Of a DNA stretch of 64,000 bases, positions 1 through 9,730 are shown piece after piece. Made by a program: the position numbers and the translations under genes. Origin of the DNA: Isochrysis galbana (Eukaryota; Haptophyta; Isochrysidales; Isochrysidaceae); the NCBI GenBank assembly GCA_018136815.1, contig CM030931.1, forward strand, positions 2,087,398 to 2,151,397. Reading direction: 5' to 3'. Each line of letters starts with the position of its first letter. Within the stretch, counting starts at the first letter, position 1. Below the pieces are notes generated by a model. The model searched no databases and was not told the DNA's origin. It saw only the letters and a program-made list of their open reading frames with translations.

Positions 1-529
1 GCCCTGGCCTCCGCGCCGCCACTGCGAGGATCTGCGTGATGGTCAGCGCGCGCGACGGCCCGGCGTCGATGGAGGCGTCATCGGCCCCGCACCATTGCTC
101 ATCGTCGATGAGCGGGGGACCAGCGCAGGCACGAGTCGTGAATAAAGTGGAGCGTTTCTTCCCGTATCTATCACCCCAGAATTTAGGTTTCAAGTGGAAC
201 ACGAGCTGAATGTGCACCCGCGCCGTCATTAAAGGAACGCATCTGTTTCTTCGCGTTCGCGTGGTGCGGTGTGAGCTGCAGCGAGTGGGGTGCTAGGCGG
301 GAGAAAGGGCGCCTGGCTCCCGATCTAAAAAAAAGGGGTGGTGCGGCGTCAGCGCGGCGTCAAAAAACATAGTGCTAAATCAGGTACATATGAAGTCTAT
401 TCTTATTCCTCCCTCTCCCCCTCTCCCTCCTCTCTGCGCAGGCCATGGCGGTCAAGCCCGCACCAGACCTCTGTGTGCGCGCAGACGACTGTGGGCCACA
501 GGTGACAGCCTGCCCGCACCACGACACAC
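1..529. other. No gene recognised
   Basis: GC-rich DNA downstream of the minus-strand gene that ends at 530. It contains a short A-run near 327-335 and a CT-rich stretch near 405-435. I see no coding region, RNA gene or repeat shared with the rest of the window. Confidence 0.5.
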
Positions 530-3500
530 TCACACCACCACTCCTTCCTCTCCCTCACTATTCTTGCCCGTAGCCGCGCGCGCGTGCCTGAGCTTCGCCT
601 GCGTATCCGGATCCAGCAAGCTCTCATCCGCCTTGCACACCCGCATCGCAGGGTTCTTGCAAACGAGCGCGAATTTCGTCGCCTCGAGCGCATCGTCGCG
701 CAAAGCAGGCGGAGGTAAGTCCTCCTCCTCCTCCTCCTCCTCCCTCTGCACCGCCTCCCTGCGCGCGCGCTTGAGCATGCCTGTATACATCTGCGTCTTT
801 GCGGTGCGCTTGATGCTGCAAGCCATAGCCGTGCACACCTGCTGCTTCTGTAACATCAGATTCTGCGTCTGTTGCACATCAGGTAGCCTCCTGCTCGAAT
901 GGCTCGACATCTTCTTGAAATACTTCTTCATATCCTGGTGCGCGTGCTCGTTCCCTTCCGTAGCTCCGAGGTACGGTTTGCCCAGCAGCATGTAGAGATG
1001 GGGTATTCCATATACCGTATCGTGCCCGTATGTGCGCCGGCGCTTCGTGCCCATGCATTCGAGCATCGCCTCCTCAACCGCACGGCCCAGCTTACCCGCC
1101 TCCCACGTTCGCTTGTGCCGCAGATCACCCACGATCAGAGACGTATCCAGCTGATGCTGGTGCGTAAACGTCCAAAGCTCGAGGAGAGCGTGAAACATCA
1201 CGCTGACGCGAGTGGCGTATGTCACAGGTGAGCTAGCGTCGCCCGTACTGCCAGCGTCGCCCGCACCGCCTGCGTTGCCCGCACTACCCTCCTTATCACT
1301 AGAGTCCCCAGCGTGATCGTCTGCATTGACCACCATAGGCCGCCTGGCAGTTGCTGCACTACGCCCGCGCTTCTTTTTCGGGCGGCCGCCCGCACCCTTT
1401 GCTTGCCTGCCCGCCTTTGCGCCTGCACCTGCACCTGCCTTCTCACTAGCCTTGCACTGCGCTTCCGCCGCAGCTTCTGCTGCAAGCTCATTGGCCGAAA
1501 GTGGATGCGGTCTGACTGCCGGGTGATCCTTTGCCTCCCGTAGGTGCCAAAGCGGTTTCATGATGTCAACAAGGTCCTGCAACAGCGTGCCCGCCCGCAG
1601 CAGCTCCTTCAGCTTGGGCCCGTTGAGCGGCTTGCCCTTCACGCTTTCACCCACCGTCAGCCCCAGCGAAGCCTGCTTTGTGCGCGCGTTGAACTGATCC
1701 ACCACCACCCTCACCGTCTGCTTCAGATCGACGTCAGTATACTCGCTCTCTACGAGATGGGAGTGGAAAGCCTCCGAAATCGCATCATTCCACTGGTTGA
1801 GGTTGAGGTGGAGCATGTCCGTGACTGTGTGGTGGTAGGGCAAGGCAGGAAAGTAGTTGAAGCACTGTCCTTTGTTGTCTTTGCTCCAAGCCTCGAGAAA
1901 CGCCTCGCGTTTTGCGTCGTTCATGCGATCCACCTCCAGTCGCTTGGCGAGGACCATTTCTTTTGTCCAGACCTATCGCAGTGTCAAGGGAGAGGGGAAG
2001 TGTGTTGTCAGAGCTATTTGTAGAAGTTGTATCGCCTAGCAATGTGCACAAGCTAGAAGCAAGAGGGGGGGTAAGCAATGCTAATATGTTACAAATGGAG
2101 AATGTGTGAGAGAGTGAGTGGGTGGCTGAGCGGGCGCGGAAGCGCCTTCTTGGCGCGGTGCCGCGCATGGCGCGGCTGCGGGGGCGGGCGGCGGGCCAAT
2201 TTTACCCCATCATCTCGAAGGATGGTCCAATCTTTGGGCTCCGCTTGGTTGAGTGCCTCATGTGGGGCGATGAGTGCTAGTGCACATCTTTTCTCAAATG
2301 TCATAGAACCATAATGTGTTAACGGATCCATGCTTAGATCATAAAATTGCCCCTTTGACTCTTGGCAGCCACAGCAAGGGGGAAAGGCATCGTGAGAAAA
2401 AGTGCGCCGCCCAAGGATCTTGCAAAGAGCTGGCTTATCTGCTGTCAACACAATCTGAATGTATGTGTCAGTCAGATTGCCATTCAAATCACGCAATCGG
2501 CCGCCATCGACGTATATCTGGCACATCTGCGGCCAAATGTGTTTGGTGCGCGCACGAATCGTGTGCCAGCTTTCCGAAGAATGCCCTTCCTTTCTTTTCG
2601 TCCCGTGCCGCCAAAGCGCCAGCGTGAATGTGCCGTGCGCCGATTGGTTGAGGCGCTCAACAGATGCCACCTGAAGGCAGCGGTCGGGCGGCGGGCGGGT
2701 GACTTCTTTTGACTTGTGTGTGCGGAGAAGCTCGTGTGTGGAGAAGCTCGCGTGTGCACAGAAAGAAACAAGCATGGCAGCCACTGTGTGAGGCACGCGT
2801 ACCGACAATGCCACCCTCACACCAGCGTCAGCCTCGGTGAGATTGGCTCCGTCGCACGTCACCGCGATGAAGATCGGGTCCTCCTTGGTGCCGAGAGCGG
2901 ACAGCCCCCCCATGGTGGAGTCCCTGGTTTGTTCGATGGCTTTGCGGATCGTGTGCGTGAGATTCTCCACCTCCGACCCGCGCCCATCATCGTGTGCTCG
3001 CGTCGCCCCCTCGTCGCTGACGATCTCGTCGAGCTTCTCCCGCATCTCCGCGAGAGGCACCGGTCGGATGAGCTTCAGATCGGTGTCGGCCATGATAGTG
3101 TGTCTTCGCCTGTGCTCCGCCTCATCGGTCACGCTCACCTCCCACGAGAAGATGTCGTTGAACCAGCGGAGATTGTTCCACGACAAGCCCGAGCAGAGGC
3201 GGATCAGGTTCCACTTCTCGGCCGAGAATACACTGCGGAGGTGCTCGTTGACGTCCGCGTAGGCCTCCTCCCTTATCTTCTTCTTGACCGACTCGAACAT
3301 GCCGAAGTTGGGCAACGTGGCCAGGCCCTCGCTCAGCCGTTCGCCGTTGGAGCCGCGCAACTTGTACAGGGCGCGGAAGCATAACTCGGGCAGGTCGTCC
3401 TGGTTCGTCCACCGAGCCATCATCTTTGCCAGGACGCTCGCCTCCTTGTCCCACATCGACGACGACGCGATGGCTGAGACTCTGCTCGACTGCATCTCCG

Positions 3501-3663
3501 CCGCCGCTGACAGAACTGCGCAGCGGCGGCGCTGAAACTCGTACTGCGAGCTCAGATGCTTGCGGTCCGCCGTGAGCCGTCGCACGTAGCCCTCAGCCTC
3601 CTCAAGCCGGCCCTTCAGCCGCGCAACCTCGGCCCAAGCCTCACTCTGTGCATCGCCCCTCAT
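530..3663 (-). CDS. Transposase-like protein of unknown family, three exons
   Basis: Exons, in transcription order, are 3663-2803, 2670-2206 and 1972-530, giving about 922 residues. Introns 2671-2802 (GTACGC...TTCAG) and 1973-2205 (GTAAAA...ATAG) are phase 0, and both are followed by an exon starting with GT. Visible parts: an N-terminal coiled coil (about 8-45); a conserved-looking core with C-D-G-A-N-L-T near 270; a cysteine cluster C-C-G-C; an Ala/Gly-rich linker with the AT-hook-like basic motif GGRPKKKRGR (about 638-647); E-G-N-E-H-A-H-Q at about 781-788; and a poly-Glu run. The spaced Asp and Glu residues and the late E-G-N-E-H-A-H helix resemble DDE/RNase H-fold transposases, but I cannot place it in a named family and I see no terminal inverted repeats. 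It could be a domesticated transposase or a lineage-specific multigene protein. The exon model is well supported because the frame stays open across both joins; the function is inference. Confidence 0.7.
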
Positions 3664-4531
3664 CCCGACCAGTACTCCTAGGGAGGAGAGGGAGCGAGGG
3701 AGCGAGGGAGCCTCGTGGATGGAGGGCAGGTAGGCAAGAGACTACATTTGTGAAAAAAAACAGAGCCATTTATGAGAAAAGTTGTAAAAGAGAGTCGTTG
3801 AAAAATTCGCAATTCGTAAGAATGGAAAGGACGTGAACATCGGGCGCTGTACGAGAATTCTCGAACAGGTGGATCATGATGCCCCTAAAGAATATTGGCT
3901 ACCTGCCAATTCAGAAAACTGTATAAAACAGCCTCATATAACTTATAATTTTTCAGGAAAGTATTTAGATGATTCGCAGCTGAATGAAACTGCTATGTAA
4001 GAGAGATGTCGAGCGCCTGTGCATATATTATCGAAGAGACGGTTCCCAACCCCCTTTGCAGAGAGAGGACACCGCGACCGAGAGGAGAGGAGAGAGAGAG
4101 CTCGTCGGAACTGGCAGCTCCGATTCCGTGGGAGAGGGGGGGGGGGCAGGGGCGGTGGCTGGCGGACCCCCCTTTTTTGCCACAGTGGAGTGAGAGGACC
4201 CTTGCCAGATTCACGACCCTAGCCAGAGGCCTTGAACCCCCGGACAGGACCTCGACCGCACGCACCAGTAAAGCCTCCCAAGGGAGAAAACCGAAGCTTA
4301 AGTCCCCGTGCGAGCTTTGCGCCCCTGTCTTTACGATTAACGACAAAGGCACCTTAGTGCTGGGCACAAATCTGACCGCGATAGCACAAGCGCTCAATAT
4401 GGCCAGTAGACTCGCTTAATCGCACATGAACCACCGCCGCGTCTCACCCTCCTACCCATCCCCAGCCCTCAGACCCGATGAGACACACCCACTCGCCACC
4501 TTAACTCGAAACGGACAACGCTTAAACCGTT
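3664..4531. other. Intergenic, no supported gene
   Basis: Begins AT-rich (3740-3990), then GC-rich. Open frames at 4006-4419 on plus and 3993-4397 on minus overlap each other and show no recognisable domain. A purine run and an 11-G homopolymer lie near 4080-4150. Confidence 0.4.
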
Positions 4532-4738
4532 CGCCCGATGGCACAGGAGGAAGTGGAGAAAAACCTATCGGGGACCGGAACACGCCGCCTGCTGCAGGAG
4601 ACCCCACACCCAGCCCCTAGGTAGCGCACGAGGGACGGGCCGCAAGGCAGGTGGAGGGGGAGCGAAGGCAGCGGGCGTGGCTGCATAGTTAAGATGCAGA
4701 GTCGCGCGCGCGGCGAGGATATTAAGAATTTTTTTTTT
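4532..4738 (+). repeat. Dispersed repeat family B, copy 1, ending in a T-run
   Basis: About 205 bp, from CCCGATGGCACAGGAGG to GGCGAGGATATTAAGAA plus nine T. It matches copies at 16716-16942 and 28080-28157 along most of its recognisable length. The T-run at the end of all three copies looks like an RNA polymerase III stop or the edge of a small non-autonomous element. No A/B boxes were identified with confidence. Confidence 0.75.
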
Positions 4739-4965
4739 GGATCCACTCGGAGTGGGGGCCGCACCCAGCACCACCTCACTGGATGCCGCCCTAGCAGCGA
4801 CGCCAATCGCGCCAGCCGGCCCCGCGCACCGCATCGATGTCGGCCCTTCCGCGGCGCCGATAACCGATAACCGCCGGTCCCTTTAAGTATTTTAGGAGCT
4901 ATTTGGAATCGCTTCAAGTACTCTAGTATCTCGTCTCCCGTCTCCCGCCTCAGCTGTTGGTGAGG

Positions 4966-5643
4966 ATGACGGCGCAGCTGCTGTTCAGCAGCACCCTCCT
5001 CGCCGTCTCGCTATGGGTGCCGTGCACCAGGCCGCTCGGGTTGGGTCGACTGACGAGCGTACCTTCCAGCGCTCGGTACCACGTGCCGCGCGCCCTCTAC
5101 CAGTACTCGCACCCGGAACGAGAGGTGAGCACGGCTGCAAGCCTCGTGATCAACGCTCCAGTTGAGGCGCTCTTCGCAGCATACGCAAACCTGAGCCGGA
5201 TGACGGAGTGGTCCCCACTTCTCGAAAGCGTTGTCCACGACTCGCGCACAGGCGAGTCTGATTGGGCGCTGCGCGTCCCCCAGCCGCTCAAATTTCTCGC
5301 GAGAGCTGCTGGCGTTGCACGGCCAGCTGTCACATGGCGGGCTCGCATCCTGCAGAAGCACCCGCCGAAACTCTTGCAGTGGCGCTCCCTGAGCGGCATC
5401 GCAAATGCTGGGTCTGCGCTATTTGAGCAGCTTCCGTCGGGCGCGGTGAATATGACCCTCGAACTCAGATATCCCTTGCCTGATGGGGTGGGCATCCTTG
5501 TGCAAAGCGAGCTGGTGCAACGCTTCGTGCAGAGGACCATGAAGAGGACCATGGTGCGTTTCGCAACCATTATGGAGCAGGAAGGCAACGAGAGAGTACA
5601 ACTTGCAGCCCCCACAGACTCAGGCTTTTCGAGCAGGGCATAG
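4966..5643 (+). CDS. SRPBCC (START/cyclase-dehydrase-like) protein, probably plastid-targeted
   Basis: A single exon of 225 residues. The ATG at 4966 is preferred over an upstream in-frame non-ATG start. Residues 1-20 form a hydrophobic signal (LLFSSTLLAVSLWV), followed by a Ser/Arg/Pro-rich stretch to about 45. This is the signal-plus-transit layout used for secondary plastids. Residues about 50-210 match the SRPBCC fold: V-I-N-A-P-V-E-A-L-F-A near the start, N-L-S-R-M-T-E-W-S-P, a central V-T-W-R-A-R strand, W-R-S-L-S-G-I-A-N-A-G, and a long C-terminal helix. Cyanobacterial and plant-plastid proteins of this class are annotated as polyketide cyclase or lipid-transport-like, and few have known ligands. 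A small hydrophobic ligand is inferred. No introns or neighbours inform its role. Confidence 0.85.
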   Translation: MTAQLLFSSTLLAVSLWVPCTRPLGLGRLTSVPSSARYHVPRALYQYSHPEREVSTAASLVINAPVEALFAAYANLSRMTEWSPLLESVVHDSRTGESDWALRVPQPLKFLARAAGVARPAVTWRARILQKHPPKLLQWRSLSGIANAGSALFEQLPSGAVNMTLELRYPLPDGVGILVQSELVQRFVQRTMKRTMVRFATIMEQEGNERVQLAAPTDSGFSSRA

Positions 5644-6794
5644 CTGAATCGCCCGACTTTCTGCATGGCTACATGACACATTGGAAAACCTTGAATATTG
5701 GCAAGGATGCCTGGAACTTTCAGCACATCGCCGGTCAAGGAGTTACGCGACGCTTATCATACGGTGCAATTCATTACAAGCGGTGAACAGCCCCGATAGC
5801 TGCCGAAAAGAAGGGAGGAGAGAAGGCCTGGGATTGAGGGGTAGGGACGGCTTTGGGCCGTAGACACCTTGCCAAAAGGCGGGAGCGGTTTCTCCCCCCC
5901 CCCCCCCCCCTCACCTCCGCTCGTTGCCATCGCGACTCCCCACCCCTTCTTCTCCCCGCGGCGCCGCCCTAGCGGCCTTGTAGCACGCATCAGACATTCC
6001 CAGTGTGCGAAGGTGTTGTGCGTCTAGTTAGAGTTAACGAATCATTTCGGGGGGGGGGGGGGCAGGTTCCGGTTGCGAACGTACGAGATGAAGAGCGCTC
6101 ATAGACATATTACATACTACTACGACTAGTACTATTATTTTCAAAATTTTATAATATTCTTACCGCATACGCGGCTCTGGACCCACTACTTTCACGCAGC
6201 AAGCGCTCTACACCCGCACTCCCCCGGCCCTTCCCCCTCCCGCCATCCCCTCCCGCCATCAGGCGACTCCTCCACTCCTCCTGTGCACTACTAGGGGGAT
6301 GCAGGGGTAAAGAGTAAAGAGCTTAGATATGGTCCGGTAGCCCACCTCCCCCCCCTTCCCCCGGTCATCCGTTCCCCCTTTCTCCTACGCCTACCGGGCA
6401 GGCGGCGGCCTCGGTCCCGAAACAGGAAACAGGCGCGGGACGTAGCTGTTTTTCGGTGGGCGGAGCTCTTGCTCAAGTCTTGCTCACGCTCACGCCTTAC
6501 CCCCGCTCTTCTTCTCCGCGCTCTCTCTCCCCTCTCTTGCGGCACGCGCGTGTCGCATCCAGAGTACTTCATATAAGTCGCGTTCCGTCGAAAGAGGATC
6601 AGGCGGCCGTTTTGTTTTCACTTATCTTCTATTGATTCAAACCCGCATTCCAGTCACACCGTCATATTATTGAGACAATGGGGCTCATTTGCCACACGTC
6701 TATTGCGCATCACAAACGAAGGTTTTGTTTTCACATATATGGCAAGCCTCAAACCTTCATCTTCTTTGTCTTCTTTTCTCTTTTCCTTCTCCGC
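5644..6794. other. Intergenic with homopolymers
   Basis: Contains a C-run near 5895-5913, a G-run near 6049-6062 and a short AT-rich island at 6100-6165. Minus-strand frames here are short and Arg/Gly-rich, as expected by chance in GC-rich DNA. No gene is supported. Confidence 0.45.
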
Positions 6795-7072
6795 CAACCT
6801 ACTTTTATAATTTATAAGTGGGGGTCAATGGGGGCCGGCCTCGCGCCCCCCTCACTCCATCGCGGACACCCCGACCCCCCCCCCCCCGGGGTGGGTGGTG
6901 GGTGGGCCCGTACAATCAACCTCAGCCCCTGCCCTCTGGCAGGGCTGGGCAATCATCGGCCTGGCCCAGACCCTTCATGGGCGCGGGCCGCGACTCGCAC
7001 TCCCACGCCCATACTGGGCCTGCCCTCGAGCTGACTCCCCCCCCTTCCCTGGTCGCCAGGCATACAGACCCG
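6795..7072 (+). repeat. Dispersed repeat family A, copy 1
   Basis: About 275 bp beginning CAACCTACTTTTATAA and ending near GGTCGCCAGGCATACAGAC. It is followed by an A-rich tail (7083-7112), which fits a SINE-like element but is not proof. An inverted, closely similar copy lies at 9181-9418, and more diverged copies at 21880-22087 and 34110-34275. Shared landmarks are TCCATCGC(G/A)GACACCCC, TACAATCAACC(T/C)CAGCCCCTGCCC and GACTCGCACTCCCACGCCC. Confidence 0.8.
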
Positions 7073-7174
7073 GTTCTTGCACCCTAAAGAAAAAGAAGCA
7101 AAAAGAAAAAGGGTGCTACGCACGGGACTCCCTCTGGGCGGTAAACACGCCCCTGTGGTCGTGATCATATGTGT

Positions 7175-7285
7175 CTGTGCCACCACTTTAAGGCGCGCGG
7201 GCAGGTGCGCTGTGGGGTGTCGTGATAGTACCGGGCTAGATAGTGGGAGTAGTGGTACTAATAACGCTCAGTTGTTTTATTATTC
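7175..7285 (+). repeat. Dispersed repeat family D, copy 1
   Basis: About 110 bp including GCGGGCAGGTGCGCTG, a GTACCGGGCTAG core, GTAGTGGTACTAA and the end GCTCAGTTGTTTTATT. Copies recur inverted at 15485-15620 and direct at 28267-28400. The copies share an AT-rich end; coding potential is absent. Confidence 0.75.
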
Positions 7286-7764
7286 TTTTCCTTCTCCGAT
7301 GCCCAAGCAAGACCCGCCCTTGAGGTAGTTATCCACCAACTCTGTCACATGGTGAGTGAGCGCCGCTTCCGACCGCCCTGCGGCGAATGGCTTGTTTGTA
7401 TGTCACACTCATTGCCTCGTCTCCAATGATTTTGGTAGCTTCGGAGCCTCTGCCCGCTCTGCATCCCCATGCAGTGGATCCTCCACCCCATCTCGTGCCC
7501 CGTCCTCATCGAGCGTGGTTTGTGCTCGGAGAGTGGTGGTATGCTTTCACAGCTTCGCTCTCGACCCTGTGGTACCGCTCCGACGCGCTACCGCCCGAAG
7601 CCCTTTGGACATCGCCCTTTGTTCGCTGCCGCTCTGAGGCCCTCGTTCGGATGCCGACATCGCTCCGCTCTCTAGTAGACTTGGTTGTCACCTCCGGTGA
7701 GTTCTGACCGTCTCGCCCTCGTTTCGTTGGTTCTACGCTCGTTTTCTTTATCTCTGCCGCCCCT

Positions 7765-7862
7765 CCGCGGTCGCCGAATTTCCCCCCCGCGGTCGCCGAT
7801 ATTTCCCCCGCGGTCGCCGAATGTGTCCCCCCCCGCGGCCGCCGAACGGTTTCCCCCGCGCG
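7765..7862 (+). repeat. Short tandem array with CCGCGGTCGCCGA core
   Basis: Four to five imperfect units of about 21 bp, each with C-run, CGCGGTCGCCGA and TTTC. It lies in the DNA left of the LTR junction at 8211. Related C-rich units (CCGCGCGAGGTTC type) appear near 50925-50965 inside another LTR, which suggests it may itself be LTR-derived. Confidence 0.6.
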
Positions 7863-7979
7863 GAGCTCTCTTGCCGTCTGTCTGCAAGCCCTCGTCTTCC
7901 CCACGGAACACTTGCAAAGCACTGACCTGACTATTCCAAGCGTTTGTAACAGGGCCAGCCGTGTAATAGTTGGGCGTCC

Positions 7980-9110
7980 GCCACACCGCCTAAACCCTCA
8001 GGTAAAACTCTCGTAAAAGAGAGAAGAGAGGGGACTATTATTGAATCCTGCGGTCTTGCGGACTGCCGTGCCGACCGCCGATTCTTCACCTCACAGTCCG
8101 GACGGGTGTGGCTCACCCTAATTGCTTATTTGTCTTGTCTTTGCTTCTGCACGTTTCCATCTGTTTCGCTCACCTCTACCTCGCGAGGACGCTCGATTCT
8201 AGCAGGGGGGTGTCGCATCCGCGATCGACTTCCGACCTTAGGCGTCTTCGAGCCCAGTCGTTCTTGTTGCCGCGGAGTTTTACTCGTAAATTGTAGAACT
8301 CTTCATTCGTAACTCGCCCCTCGCTCCTTGCCGTTGCGCCCCTTTGTGGCCTGTCTCGCTCCTGTTTCGCTCCTTTGCACCTTGGGCCTTGCTCTGCCTT
8401 TGGTCCCTCCTTGCTGTCGTTCCCCCGCGCTCGTTCTCGCTCTCGTCGTAGGTGTTCGTCGCTGCGGACCTTTCCCCCGCGCGACGCCTATCCTCTCGCC
8501 CCTTCCGGTTTACGCTCGTAGATTCCCTCCTTACTTTCTACATACTCGTTCGCGGTAACCGCCGTTCGCCGTCGGCTCTTCCGTCGCATCGTCGCTCTCT
8601 TGTCGGCTTTCTCTTCCTTGTTTCCTTCCTTCTGTGTCTTCCCCGCCCAGGTGGGAAAAATACGTAAGTGTGGAGGAATGTTGGGTGAAAGTCGTGTGTG
8701 CGTGTCTCGGATTGTTGTCGGACTCGTCGGATTGGTATCCTGTCGGCCTCTGTCGCCCTCGTCCCTCGTCCCAGTCGCTCCTCGCTCCCTCGTTCTCGCT
8801 CTCGCTCTCGGTCAGTCGTAACAAGCAATCTTACAACACCAACCAAATCCACTCACTCACTCACTCACCCTCGCTATCAGCTATGTCCGCTCCGTCTTCG
8901 CGCTCGCCCTCGCCACTGCCCGCCATCCATCCTCTAACCATGGAAGATGGTCTGCCCGTCCCGCCCGCCAATGGCCAAAATGCCGTGCCTGCCGCCGCCT
9001 ACCTTCCGTCCCGTTCGGTCCCTCCTGTTCCATCCGTAACCTCCAATCCGTCAAAGTGGCGACTTCCGCGTGGATTTGGCCAAGGAACGCTACCCGCAGT
9101 GGAGGCTGGG
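7980..9110 (+). mobile_element. Broken LTR retrotransposon (Ty3/gypsy-like): 3' internal end, one LTR, gag start
   Basis: From left to right: a 3' internal tail with AAAACTCTCGTAAAAGAGAG near 7990, a near-match to AAAACTCCTGTAAAAGGGAG at 50207; a purine-rich tract ending 8210; and an LTR beginning TGTCGCATCC at 8211 and probably ending TTACAACA near 8838. A short leader and a Pro/Ser-rich gag-like start follow near 8883. The right side is cut off close to the family-A repeat at 9181. It is a fragment, not a working element. The region from 7286 to about 7980 holds no recognised gene and may belong to the same element. Confidence 0.6.
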
Positions 9111-9180
9111 GCTCAGCCCCTGGCCCCCCTTGCCTCTCCCACGGTTGCCTAACTGGCCTTGGGAGCCGCCCAGAGCCCCC

Positions 9181-9418
9181 TGTCTGCATGGCGACCAGGG
9201 ATGGGGGGGAGTCAGCTCGAGGGCAGGCCCATGCTGGGCGTGGGAGTGCGAGTCGCAGCCCGCGCCCACTAGGGGTCTGGGCCAGAATGATGATTGCCCA
9301 GCCCCGGCCCTGGGCAGGGGCTGGGGTTGATTGTATGGGCCCACCCCGGGGGGTGTCCGCGATGGAGAGAGGGGCGGGCGCGACGTCCCCATTGACCCCC
9401 ACTTATACAAGTAGGTTG
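9181..9418 (-). repeat. Dispersed repeat family A, copy 2 (inverted)
   Basis: Close inverted match of 6795-7072. Read on minus it starts CAACCTACTTGTATAAG and ends near GGTCGCCATGCAGACAG. The pair of inverted copies brackets the LTR fragment at 7980-9110. The 300 bp to the right (9419-9730) contain no gene. Confidence 0.8.
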
Positions 9419-9730
9419 AGTTTTGTATGAAATTAAAGCGATATACCAAATCCACACATGCACCGCAAGACAAAGAGATCCACTCAAGTACCACATTCCC
9501 ACATCATGGCCGTAGAATGGGTAGGTGGAACGTCAACACGCATGAGGCAAGATATGTAAGAGAGGTCTCTGGAGGAACTGATGCGTGCGGACTGAAGCTA
9601 TGCACCGGGCATTTCAACTAAATGAGCAAATGAGCAATCGTGCTGCGATTTTCCCGAGTAGGCTGTATTGAGCATTGCAGCAGCATGCCCCGTCACACTC
9701 GATGTTAGATAAAAGTCCTCGCTGTAAGAC

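Noticed and set aside
7506-7986. Arg/Glu-rich minus frames over the tandem array at 7765
   Set aside because: The repeats explain the reading frame; the DNA is more simply part of retroelement or LTR sequence.
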